NCBI GenBank assembly: GCA_945873095.1
Contig: CAMCBU010000007.1
Span: forward strand, 1-64,000
Direction of reading: 5' to 3'
Length of the DNA stretch: 64,000 bases
Source of the DNA: Klebsiella pneumoniae
GTDB lineage: Bacteria; Pseudomonadota; Gammaproteobacteria; Steroidobacterales; Steroidobacteraceae
Shown here: piece after piece, positions 9,830-18,978 of the stretch
Numbering within the stretch: the stretch's first letter is position 1
How the letters are laid out: each line of letters starts with the position of its first letter
The notes under the pieces: generated by a model
The model's input: only the letters and a program-made list of their open reading frames with translations
The model's database searches: none
Told to the model about the DNA's origin: nothing
Position numbers and translations under genes: made by a program

Positions 9830-10999
9830 ATGAAACTCGAAGGCTTGCGTGTACTGGACTTATCGCTTTTTCTACCGGGGCCACAACTGTCGTTGATGAT
9901 GGCCGACCAAGGCGCCGAGGTCATCAAAGTCGAACCGCCGGGTGAAGGCGAACCGAATCGCCACATCGGCCCCCGGATCGGCGCAAACAGCGTCTTCTTC
10001 CGCAACACCCATCGCGGCAAAAAGAGTGTCTGCATCAATTTGAAGTCTTCGGCCGGACGCGAAGCCCTGCTTAAGCTCTGCGAGACGGTCGATGTCTTCA
10101 TCGAAGCGTTCAGGCCGGGTGTGGTAGATCGCCTCGGCATCGGTTACGAGGCCGTCGCCGCGCGTAACCCGGCGATCGTCTACTGCTCGATCTCCGCGTT
10201 CGGACAAACAGGACCTTACCGCAACATCCCTGCGCACGATCTGGCAACGGAAGCCATTGCGGGCGTGGTCAGTCTCAACATGGGCAACGATGGCGAGCCC
10301 ACGATGCCGCATGTGCCGGTCGCAGACATGGCGGCCTCCATGCTGGCGCTGTCGGGCGTGATGATGGCGCTCTATCGGCGCGAGCAGACCGGTCGAGGCG
10401 ACTACCTCGACATCTCGATGCACGATTCGGTACTCGCGTGGACACCGAACATCACCGGACCCGTGTTTGCGCAATCGCGATCGCCCGTGCCGCGTCACGA
10501 GCGCAGTCTCGGCGGCAGCGCGTTCTACAACATCTACCGGACGAGCGACGGTCGGCATGTCGTGCTCGGCGCGCAAGAACTCAAATTCGTCCGCAACTTG
10601 CTTGGTGAAATCGGCCGTCCCGATCTCGTCGAATTATGTGAACAAGGACCCGGGCCGCATCAAGCGCCGCTGATCGCGCTGTTGCGCCAATGGTTCGCCA
10701 CGCGCACGCAACAAGAGTGGATCGATTGGTTCGCCGGACGCGACATCAGCTTTGCGCCCGTGAAGACGTTGCGCGAAGCGTTCGACGATCCACAGACGCT
10801 CGCTCGAGGCATGCGCCTCGTCGATGACGATGGACACGAACATATCGGTGTGCCGATTCGTTTCAAAAACGAACCCGGCGCTGCACGCCTGACGCTACCG
10901 CGCATGGGCGAACACAACTGGGAAGTGCTGCAAACCGTCGGCTACTCGGCCGCCGAAATCACGCAACTCGAAAGCGAGGGGGCGATTTTTCACGACTAA
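9830..10999 (+). CDS. CaiB/BaiF (class III) CoA-transferase
   Basis: 389 aa; LRVLDLSLFLPGPQLSLMMADQGAEVIKVEPP, VPVADMAASML (Asp retained). Confidence 0.93.
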   Translation: MKLEGLRVLDLSLFLPGPQLSLMMADQGAEVIKVEPPGEGEPNRHIGPRIGANSVFFRNTHRGKKSVCINLKSSAGREALLKLCETVDVFIEAFRPGVVDRLGIGYEAVAARNPAIVYCSISAFGQTGPYRNIPAHDLATEAIAGVVSLNMGNDGEPTMPHVPVADMAASMLALSGVMMALYRREQTGRGDYLDISMHDSVLAWTPNITGPVFAQSRSPVPRHERSLGGSAFYNIYRTSDGRHVVLGAQELKFVRNLLGEIGRPDLVELCEQGPGPHQAPLIALLRQWFATRTQQEWIDWFAGRDISFAPVKTLREAFDDPQTLARGMRLVDDDGHEHIGVPIRFKNEPGAARLTLPRMGEHNWEVLQTVGYSAAEITQLESEGAIFHD

Positions 11000-11017
11000 C
11001 CCTGCGACAATACGCAG

Positions 11018-13429
11018 ATGACACACCGTTCGCTTCGGCCGGCAAGGAAGCCGGTCACCGTTATCGCCGCATTCGTGATCTTGGGCATGCACGCCGCGAG
11101 CGTTACAGGGCTGGCGCAATCCAACACCGCTCCGCAGTCGACACCCGAAGAGGCGCTCGAAGAGGTCGTGGTCTCCGGACGACGCGAACCCGGCGCCGTG
11201 ATCGGCGACATCGAACCGGAACTGCAACTATCAGCGCAAGAAATCCGCGCGCTCGGCGTCGGTAACGTGTCGGAGTTGTTACAAGCCCTCGCTCCGCAAC
11301 TCGGTAGCGGCCGCGGCCGGGGTGGCGAGCGCCCCGTGGTGCTCGTCAATGGCGTGCGCGTCTCGGGCTTTGCCGAGATTCGGGATCTGCCGACCGAAGC
11401 GATCATGCGTACCGACATCCTCGCCGAAGAGGTGGCGCTCAAATATGGCTATCGAGCCGATCAGCGCGTGGTGAATCTCGTACTGCGTCCGCGCTTTCGG
11501 GCGTGGACCGGTGAGGTGAATGCACGCAGCACCGCTGAGGGCGGTCGAGATGGTCTCGATGCCGGCGTCAATTGGTTGAGCATCCAGCGCGATGAGCGCT
11601 TGCAGTTCGATTTCAAACTGCGCAATGACGAGCCACTGCTCGAGAGCGAGCGACGGGTCCAGGGTGACGACGGTCAGCCGCGAAGTGATGCGCCCTTCCG
11701 CAGTCTGCTGCCCGAGGTCCAAGGCTGGTCGACCAACGCGACTTGGGTGAAGCCGCTGGCCGAGGGGCGCTCGGCGACCATCAACGCCACCTTTGATCGC
11801 AACGAGCGCGAGTCGCTGCTCGGCTTGCGACCGAGCGCCTTGCCGGAGGCAAATCTGATCCGCCGCGAGGTCGATTCCGACGACGCACGGATCGGCGGAC
11901 TGGTGCAAGGCGTCACCGCCGGTTGGCGTTGGTCGGCCAATGTCTCGGCCGATCGCAATACGAGCGAATCGTTCACTTCGGGCGAGGGTCTGTCGGGGCG
12001 ATCGCGCAGTGATGTGCTCGACGTCGATCTACTCGTAAACGGCGATCTTTTTGATGTCCCGGCGGGGACCCTCAGCGCCACGGCGCGTGCGAGCCTCGGT
12101 ACGCGTTCGATCGAGAGCCTCTCACGCCGCGCGGGTATCGAGCGCTTGACGGAACTCGACCGTGATCGACGCGACGCTCAACTGAATCTCGACTTGCCGC
12201 TGCTCGATGTTCCCGAGCTGGGTCGCTTCACCGCGAACCTCAACGGCGCCATCGAACATCTCTCGGATGTCGGCTCGCTCGATGTGTTCGGTTACGGACT
12301 CAACTGGAGCCGTTCACGTCAGTGGCGCATCCTTGCGAGCGTCACCCAGGATGACGGTGCGCCGTCCTTGCAGCAACGTGGCTCGCCGTCGATCGTGACG
12401 CCGATCGTTCGCACCTATGATTTTTTGAGAGGCGAGACTCGCGACATCAGCCGAACCGATGGCGGCAACGCTGCTTTGCAGCCCGATCGTCGGCGGGTGG
12501 AAAAACTGAGCGTCTCTGCCAGACCGTGGGAAGACGTCGACTTCAACCTGACGATCGATTATCTGCGTACCGAAACACGAGATCTCATCGGCTCGCTACC
12601 TCTGGCAACGCCGAACATCGAGCGCGCCTTCGCTGAGCGGTTCACTCGGGATGCACAAGGTCGACTGCTCGCCATCGATGCGCGGCCGCTCAACCTCGGG
12701 AGCCGCGAGCGTGACGAGTGGCGTTGGACGATGTCGCTGAATCGCCCCTGGGGCCCGCAGCCCGAGGCGCCGAACTGGCGCGGTGCTGGCGCTGGCGCTG
12801 GCGGTGCTGTCGGTGGCGGCGCAGGCGGCACACCCGCCGCGGCGACGCCCGGGGACGACGCCGCGCGCCGCGCGCGCATGGCCGCGATGGGTGAACGCAT
12901 GATGGGCTTCGCTCGTCGCGGCAGTTGGCAACTGTCGATCACGCACACACACCGCACTCGCGACGAGGTACGCCTCGGCAACGCCGGCATCCCGCTCGAT
13001 CTCTTGAACGGCGATGTGCTGCTCGATCCAACCGGCATTTCGACCGATGAACTCGAGCTCAATTTGGGCGGCGCGCGCAACGGCTTTGGCGGTCGATTGA
13101 CGGCCCGCTGGCGCAGCGGCACCGAGGCGAGTAGCAACCTCGATACGCTGCGCTTCTCCGACTTGACGACCGTGGGTCTGCGTCTGTTCGCGGATCTAGG
13201 CTTGCAGCCCATCGCTCGGGAATATGCGCTGCTGCGCGGCGCCCGCCTTGCCTTCATCGTCGACAACCTGTTCGATGAACGCCAAGACGTGCGCAATGCG
13301 CAGGGTCTGACGCCACTGAACTATCAGCCCGACCTGCTCGACCCGCAGGGTCGGACGTTTCGCCTGACGGTGCGCAAAGTGTTCTTCCCGTCATTCGCGC
13401 CGCCGACACGCTCGGCAACGCGGTCGTAA
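11018..13429 (+). CDS. TonB-dependent receptor-like outer-membrane protein
   Basis: 803 aa; TonB box EEVVVSGRREPG, plug ALGVGNVSELLQALAPQLGSGRGRGGERPVVLVNG, beta-barrel; contains a Gly/Ala-rich insert. Confidence 0.85.
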   Translation: MTHRSLRPARKPVTVIAAFVILGMHAASVTGLAQSNTAPQSTPEEALEEVVVSGRREPGAVIGDIEPELQLSAQEIRALGVGNVSELLQALAPQLGSGRGRGGERPVVLVNGVRVSGFAEIRDLPTEAIMRTDILAEEVALKYGYRADQRVVNLVLRPRFRAWTGEVNARSTAEGGRDGLDAGVNWLSIQRDERLQFDFKLRNDEPLLESERRVQGDDGQPRSDAPFRSLLPEVQGWSTNATWVKPLAEGRSATINATFDRNERESLLGLRPSALPEANLIRREVDSDDARIGGLVQGVTAGWRWSANVSADRNTSESFTSGEGLSGRSRSDVLDVDLLVNGDLFDVPAGTLSATARASLGTRSIESLSRRAGIERLTELDRDRRDAQLNLDLPLLDVPELGRFTANLNGAIEHLSDVGSLDVFGYGLNWSRSRQWRILASVTQDDGAPSLQQRGSPSIVTPIVRTYDFLRGETRDISRTDGGNAALQPDRRRVEKLSVSARPWEDVDFNLTIDYLRTETRDLIGSLPLATPNIERAFAERFTRDAQGRLLAIDARPLNLGSRERDEWRWTMSLNRPWGPQPEAPNWRGAGAGAGGAVGGGAGGTPAAATPGDDAARRARMAAMGERMMGFARRGSWQLSITHTHRTRDEVRLGNAGIPLDLLNGDVLLDPTGISTDELELNLGGARNGFGGRLTARWRSGTEASSNLDTLRFSDLTTVGLRLFADLGLQPIAREYALLRGARLAFIVDNLFDERQDVRNAQGLTPLNYQPDLLDPQGRTFRLTVRKVFFPSFAPPTRSATRS

Positions 13430-13465
13430 AGAGCCGCGCGGCTCTGCGATAATGACGTCGTCATT
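13430..13465. promoter_or_regulatory. Two consecutive palindromes between the receptor gene and the aminotransferase gene
   Basis: AGAGCCGCGCGGCTCT (13430-13445) and AATGACG-T-CGTCATT (13451-13465, followed by T-run); GATAAT at 13448-13453. Confidence 0.5.
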
Positions 13466-13485
13466 TTTCCTCTCGTAGGCCCGCC

Positions 13486-14676
13486 ATGTTCGAGACCCTG
13501 ACCCGCGTTCCGGTTGACCCCATCCTCGGCGTCTCTGCCGCGTTTCAAAAAGATACTTCGGAGACCAAGATCGATCTCGGCGTCGGGGTCTACAAGGACG
13601 AAGCCGGAAAGACCCCCGTGCCGCGTGCCGTCAAACGTGCCGAGCAAGATCTGCTCGCCGCGCAGACCAGCAAGACGTATCTCAGTCCGATCGGTAACGC
13701 GGGCTTCAACCTGCAGGTCGCCGAACTGGCCTTTGGCTCTGATTTCGCCGGTCGCAAAGGGGATCTCGCGCTCGCGCAAGCACCCGGCGGCAGCGGTGCG
13801 CTGCGCTTGGGTGCCGAACTCATCAACGCGGCACGTCCGGGCTCGACGGTCTACGTCAGCGATCCGACTTGGGCGAACCATATCCCGCTGTTGGGATCGG
13901 CAGGTCTCAAGGTCGAGAAATATCCCTACTACGACCCGATCAACAACACCGTGCGCTTCGAGCCCATGCTCGAAGCCCTCGAGCAGCTCGCCGCTGGCTC
14001 GGTCATCGTCTTGCACGCCTGCTGCCACAATCCGACCGGGCAGGACCTCGCCCCGGAGCAGTGGGCTGCGGTCGCCGACGTGCTCGCGCGTCGTCGTTTG
14101 CTGCCCTTCCTCGACATGGCCTACCAAGGTCTCGGCGAAGATCTCGATCGCGATGCCGCATCGATCCGGCTCATCGCCAAAGCCGTTCCCGAGATGTTGG
14201 TTGCCGTCTCATGCTCAAAGAATTTCGGACTGTATCGCGAACGGACGGGTCTCATCGCCGTACTCAACGCCGGTCATGAAGCGGCCTCCATCGCGACCGG
14301 TCAGCTCGGTCGTCTCGCACGAACCCTGTGGTCGATGCCGCCGGATCACGGTGCCGCGATCGTGGATCGCGTGCTCTCGACGCCAGAGTTGCGCCAGGAC
14401 TGGATGACAGAACTGCGTCATATGGCCAACCGCATCAACTCGCTGCGCAGTCAGTTGTCGGATCGCCTAACCGCCAGCACCGGCCGCGACTTCGCCTGGG
14501 TCAAGCAGCAGCGCGGCATGTTCTCGCGTCTGCCGCTCTCAACGGAGCAAGTGATCGCCGCTCGCGAACAGCACCACATCTACATGGCCCCCGATGGTCG
14601 CATCAACATCGCAGGTGTCAGCCCGAGCAATGTCGAGCGGCTCGCCGAATCGCTAGCGACGGTCATGCAAGGCTAA
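13486..14676 (+). CDS. Aromatic amino acid / aspartate aminotransferase (class I)
   Basis: 396 aa; DLGVGVYKDEAGKTPVPRAVKRAE, HACCHNPTG, SCSKNFGLYRERTG. Confidence 0.93.
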   Translation: MFETLTRVPVDPILGVSAAFQKDTSETKIDLGVGVYKDEAGKTPVPRAVKRAEQDLLAAQTSKTYLSPIGNAGFNLQVAELAFGSDFAGRKGDLALAQAPGGSGALRLGAELINAARPGSTVYVSDPTWANHIPLLGSAGLKVEKYPYYDPINNTVRFEPMLEALEQLAAGSVIVLHACCHNPTGQDLAPEQWAAVADVLARRRLLPFLDMAYQGLGEDLDRDAASIRLIAKAVPEMLVAVSCSKNFGLYRERTGLIAVLNAGHEAASIATGQLGRLARTLWSMPPDHGAAIVDRVLSTPELRQDWMTELRHMANRINSLRSQLSDRLTASTGRDFAWVKQQRGMFSRLPLSTEQVIAAREQHHIYMAPDGRINIAGVSPSNVERLAESLATVMQG

Positions 14677-14682
14677 ACGCGC

Positions 14683-16014
14683 ATGCAAGAAGAGCCGGCA
14701 CTGCGTTCTTGGTGGATGCCCTTCACCCATAACCGCCATTTCAAAGCCCATCCGCGGCTCATCGAACGCGGCGCTGGCGCCTACTACACGCTCGTCGACG
14801 GACGCCGGGTGTTCGATGGCCTCTCCGGACTCTGGTGTTGCCCGCTCGGCCACTCGCCCGCTGCGGTGGTCGAGGCAATTCGTGCACAAGCGGGCATCCT
14901 CGACTTCAGCCCGAGTTTTCAGATGGGGCATCCGGGCGCCTTTCGCGTCGCCGCGCGCATCGCTGCGCTGGCGGGTCGCCCGAATGATCGCGTGTTCTTC
15001 ACCAATTCCGGATCAGAGGCGGTCGATACCGCGTTGAAAATCGCCGTCGCTTATCACCGCGCTCGCGGTGAGGCGACGCGCACGCGCATCATCGGTCGGG
15101 AACGCGCCTACCACGGCGTTGGCATGGGCGGCATCTCCGTAGGTGGTATACCCGCCAATCGCAAGATGTTCGCACCGCTGATGATCCCGGGTGTCGACCA
15201 TCTTCCCCACACCTTCGATCCGAGCAAGATGGGCTATTCGCGCGGCCAACCGCAATGGGGCGCGCATCTGGCCGATGAACTCGAACGTATCGTTGCTCTG
15301 CACGATGCGAGCAACATCGCCGCGGTGATCGTCGAGCCCATGCAAGGTTCGACCGGCGTCATCGTCCCACCGCAAGGCTATCTCGCCCGCCTGCGCGAAA
15401 TCTGCAATAAACACGGCATCCTGCTCATCTTCGACGAGGTCATCACCGGTTTCGGTCGTTTGGGGACGCCGTTCGCTGCCGATTTCTTTGACGTTCGCCC
15501 GGACATGATCACGTTCGCCAAGGCGGTGAACAATGCGGCCGTTCCCTTGGGCGGTGTGCTGGTGAATGAGTCGATCTACGACGCCTTCATGTCCGGTCCG
15601 TCACATCTCATCGAGTTCTTCCACGGCTACACCTACTCCGGTCACCCGCTGGCGATCGCGGCCGCGGAGGCAACGCTCGAGGAACTCGCCCCGGGCGGCG
15701 ATGCCTCGCGTGGCGCGATCGCACAGGCTGCAGCGCTCGCCCCGGTGCTCGAGGAGGCGATCCACTCCCTGCGGGGTGAACCGCTGGTGGCCGATATCCG
15801 CAACTTGGGACTCGCTGCGGCGATCGACGTCACGCCGCTCGCCGGACAGGCCGGCATGCAGGCTTTCAAAGTATTCGAGCAGGCGCTCGATCGAGGCCTC
15901 TACGCCCGCTTCACCGGTGAGACGCTCGCCCTCGCGCCGCCGTTCATCTCGACACCCGACGAAATTCGTGGCGCGGTCGAAACCCTGCGACAGGCGCTAC
16001 GCGCCGCAGCCTAA
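14683..16014 (+). CDS. Class III aminotransferase (omega-amino acid--pyruvate aminotransferase-like)
   Basis: 443 aa; FFTNSGSEAVDTALKIA, LLIFDEVITGFGRLG, FAKAVNNAAVPLGGVLV. Confidence 0.92.
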   Translation: MQEEPALRSWWMPFTHNRHFKAHPRLIERGAGAYYTLVDGRRVFDGLSGLWCCPLGHSPAAVVEAIRAQAGILDFSPSFQMGHPGAFRVAARIAALAGRPNDRVFFTNSGSEAVDTALKIAVAYHRARGEATRTRIIGRERAYHGVGMGGISVGGIPANRKMFAPLMIPGVDHLPHTFDPSKMGYSRGQPQWGAHLADELERIVALHDASNIAAVIVEPMQGSTGVIVPPQGYLARLREICNKHGILLIFDEVITGFGRLGTPFAADFFDVRPDMITFAKAVNNAAVPLGGVLVNESIYDAFMSGPSHLIEFFHGYTYSGHPLAIAAAEATLEELAPGGDASRGAIAQAAALAPVLEEAIHSLRGEPLVADIRNLGLAAAIDVTPLAGQAGMQAFKVFEQALDRGLYARFTGETLALAPPFISTPDEIRGAVETLRQALRAAA

Positions 16015-16015
16015 G

Positions 16016-18004
16016 TCAACCCGCGAGCAACACTTTCTCGGCGTGCTCGAGCGCTTCGGGCGAACCCGCGCAGACGATTTCATCGCCGACCCGAAGACGC
16101 AGTGCGAGATCGGGATCATTGCCCAGCACGCCGTGACGCAACACGCTGCGAAAGTGCACCTCGACGCCACGATGCAATACGTCAGCCAACGCTCGATCGA
16201 CCGCCCAGGCACCCGGCGGAATGACAACGGTACGAATCGCAGCAGCATCCGCCTCGGTCTCCTCGTCCGGCAAGTCGCTCTCGCCGCGCAGCAAACCACG
16301 CAGGCTCGCATATCGATCCGAACGAATGTTGCCGATGGTACGTACGACGCGCGAAACGGGTTGGTTGAGCAGCATCAACGCATGTGAGGCCAACATCAAA
16401 CTGGTTTCGAAAGTTTCAGGAACGACCTCGGTCGCACCGGCTGCCATCAGATCGGCGACGCGCGAATCGTCAGCTGTCCGAACGAGCACGGGCACGTCCG
16501 ACCGCAAGCTTCTCACCGCGCGCAGAATGCCAATCGCGACGGCGGGGTCTGCGAAAGTGATCACCACCGCGTTGGCGGTCTTCAACCCCACCTCGCGCAG
16601 CAGATCGACATCGGACGCGTCGCCATAAATCACCGGCAGGCCGGCGGCTCGCGCACTGCGCACTCGCAGCGGATCGAGATCCATGGCGAGATATTCCAGC
16701 GCTTGCGAATCGAGCACTCGCGCCAAATTTTGACCGACACGCCCGAAGCCGCAGATGATCACGTGCTCACGCGAGGCGAGGTCGTGGGCGAGTTTTTCCT
16801 CAGGGGTGGGTTCGAGCGTTGCGGATGTGGTCGGGCCCGACTCACGCAACAGCCATCGGACGATGCGTCGGTTCTCGCGCAAGATCAACGGTGCGGTGAC
16901 CATGCTGAGCACGATCGCGACCAATACGGGTTGCGTGATGCTCGGATCGACGACGCGACCTTGCATGAGTATCGTCAGGATCGCGATGCCAAACTCGCCG
17001 CCACTCGAGAGCACGATGCCGGTGCGTAGGGCCTTGAAGCTCGGCAGTCCCGAGAGGCGCGCAACCAACGTCATGATGCCGCTCTTGAGCAGCAGCATCG
17101 CCGCCAGCATCGCGAGGATCACCCAAAACTCGTCACGCAAGACACGGACGTCGAGCATCATGCCGACGGAGATGAAAAATAGTCCGAGCAGGATGTCGCG
17201 AAACGGCCGAATCACCGCTTCGACCTGATGCCGATACTCCGTTTCCGCCAACATCATGCCGGCCAGAAAAGCGCCGGTCGCCATGGAAACGCCAGCGCCG
17301 TGCGAGACCCAGGCTGCACCGAGCGCCACCATCAACACGGCGAGCGTGAAGAGTTCGCGCACGCGACTGTGTGCGATCTGATAGAGCAAAGGCCGCAACA
17401 AAAAACGTCCGGCTGCCAACACCGCCGCTACAGCCAGAATCGCGCCACCCACACCGATCGAGATCGCCTGCGGGGAGAAGTCGGTCCTGCCACTGGCGAG
17501 CGCGCCCGCGAGCACGAGGAACGGAACGAATGCCAAATCCTGAAACAGCAGCACACTGAACGCCATGCGTCCGTGCGTCCGATTCAACTCGGACTGCTCG
17601 GTCAGTTGCTGCAGAATGATGGCGGTCGAGCTGACGGCGATCGCACCGCCGAGCGCAACGGCAGACAACGCTGCTACATCCACGGCTAGAAACACGATGC
17701 TGACCGCAACCACGGTCAAGGCCACCTGCGCGCTGCCGATACCGAAGACCTCGCGACGCATGGCCATCATGCGTGGCCAAGAGAACTCGAGCCCCAAAGT
17801 AAACAGCAGAAAAACGACACCGAGCTCCGACAACAAACGCGTCGTCGCCGATTCGGCGAACAACCCGAACGCAAAAGGCCCGAGCAATACGCCGACCAAC
17901 AGATACCCGAGAATCGCCGGTAAGCCAGCCCGACGCGCTGCCGTGACGACCAACACGGCCGCCACGAGCAGGATCAAGACTTCGCCGAGCGGGTCGCCGA
18001 TCAC
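16016..18004 (-). CDS. CPA2-family monovalent cation:proton antiporter (KefB/C-like) with TrkA-N/TrkA-C domains
   Basis: 662 aa; Na/H exchanger TMs, HVIICGFGRVGQNLARVL (RCK_N), C-terminal TrkA_C. Confidence 0.92.
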   Translation of the reverse strand: MIGDPLGEVLILLVAAVLVVTAARRAGLPAILGYLLVGVLLGPFAFGLFAESATTRLLSELGVVFLLFTLGLEFSWPRMMAMRREVFGIGSAQVALTVVAVSIVFLAVDVAALSAVALGGAIAVSSTAIILQQLTEQSELNRTHGRMAFSVLLFQDLAFVPFLVLAGALASGRTDFSPQAISIGVGGAILAVAAVLAAGRFLLRPLLYQIAHSRVRELFTLAVLMVALGAAWVSHGAGVSMATGAFLAGMMLAETEYRHQVEAVIRPFRDILLGLFFISVGMMLDVRVLRDEFWVILAMLAAMLLLKSGIMTLVARLSGLPSFKALRTGIVLSSGGEFGIAILTILMQGRVVDPSITQPVLVAIVLSMVTAPLILRENRRIVRWLLRESGPTTSATLEPTPEEKLAHDLASREHVIICGFGRVGQNLARVLDSQALEYLAMDLDPLRVRSARAAGLPVIYGDASDVDLLREVGLKTANAVVITFADPAVAIGILRAVRSLRSDVPVLVRTADDSRVADLMAAGATEVVPETFETSLMLASHALMLLNQPVSRVVRTIGNIRSDRYASLRGLLRGESDLPDEETEADAAAIRTVVIPPGAWAVDRALADVLHRGVEVHFRSVLRHGVLGNDPDLALRLRVGDEIVCAGSPEALEHAEKVLLAG

Positions 18005-18005
18005 C

Positions 18006-18650
18006 TCATGCCGTCTCGATCTCGGCGATGCAGGTCACACCCGTGCCGCCGAGACCGCAGTAGCCATTCGGATTCTTGGCGAGGTATTGCTGGTGGTAAT
18101 CCTCGGCGTAGAAATACGTCGGCGCCGGCAGGATCTCGGTGGTGATCGCGCCGAGACCACGCTCGGCAAGCCCGCGCTGGTAGCCATCACGCGTCGCCTC
18201 TGCCGCCGCCCGCTGCGACTCGCTGGTGTAGAAGACGACAGAGCGATACTGCGTACCGATGTCGTTGCCCTGCCGCATGCCTTGGGTCGGATCGTGTCGC
18301 TCCCAAAACGCCTTGAGCAGATCCACATAGCGGATCCGCGCCGGGTCGAAGATGACGCGCACAACTTCGGCGTGACCCGTGCGACCGCTGCAAACTTCCT
18401 CGTAGGTCGGGTTCGGCGTGTAACCACCGGCGTAACCGACCGAGGTGGACAGCACGCCCGGCATTTTCCAGAACAGCCGCTCGGCGCCCCAAAAGCAACC
18501 GAGACCGAAGACGCCCTCCTCGCTTGCGGCTGGAAACGGGGGCTGCAAGGCGGCGCCGTTGACGAAGTGGGTCGCCGGTACGGACATTGGCGTGGCGCGC
18601 CCCGGCAGCGCCGCGGACGGGTCGATCATGCGAGTTTTCACTGACAACAT
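18006..18650 (-). CDS. msrA: Peptide-methionine (S)-S-oxide reductase MsrA
   Basis: [64 protein letters not shown]. Confidence 0.96.
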   Translation of the reverse strand: MLSVKTRMIDPSAALPGRATPMSVPATHFVNGAALQPPFPAASEEGVFGLGCFWGAERLFWKMPGVLSTSVGYAGGYTPNPTYEEVCSGRTGHAEVVRVIFDPARIRYVDLLKAFWERHDPTQGMRQGNDIGTQYRSVVFYTSESQRAAAEATRDGYQRGLAERGLGAITTEILPAPTYFYAEDYHQQYLAKNPNGYCGLGGTGVTCIAEIETA

Positions 18651-18689
18651 GGCTGCAGTCTGTCGTCCTCGACGGATGACTTCAAGGGG

Positions 18690-18695
18690 TATAAT
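18690..18695 (+). promoter_or_regulatory. Consensus -10 box TATAAT, 9 nt before the 85-aa ORF
   Basis: Exact TATAAT in the intergenic spacer. Confidence 0.55.
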
Positions 18696-18704
18696 CCGCT
18701 CGCC

Positions 18705-18962
18705 ATGAACATCTGCCAGTCACACAATTTACGCGCGCCGCCGACCACTCACAGCAAACCCTATGGGCTGCGGGTATCGCTGAAGTCAGGCGATCCGTTC
18801 GCCAAACTGCTGGGCTCCGACTGGAGCCGAACCCATTGGTATGCCACCGCCGAGCAACGCGATGCGGCCCTGCGCGAAATGAGTCGCAAGCACGAATATT
18901 CTCGGCCCGGGGATTTCCCCGCGCACGTCTACGAAAAGGTGGTCAATCTCGCCGCTCGCTGA
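18705..18962 (+). CDS. Small uncharacterised protein (85 aa)
   Basis: ORF isolated in a gap between two minus-strand genes; [53 protein letters not shown]; exact -10 box upstream. Confidence 0.7.
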   Translation: MNICQSHNLRAPPTTHSKPYGLRVSLKSGDPFAKLLGSDWSRTHWYATAEQRDAALREMSRKHEYSRPGDFPAHVYEKVVNLAAR

Positions 18963-18978
18963 TCGAGCGGCTCATCGA

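Noticed and set aside
8624-10999. Adjacent CoA-transferases as a BbsEF-like heterodimer with one inactive subunit
   Set aside because: Both retain an Asp in the catalytic region, so sequence gives no support for an inactive partner.
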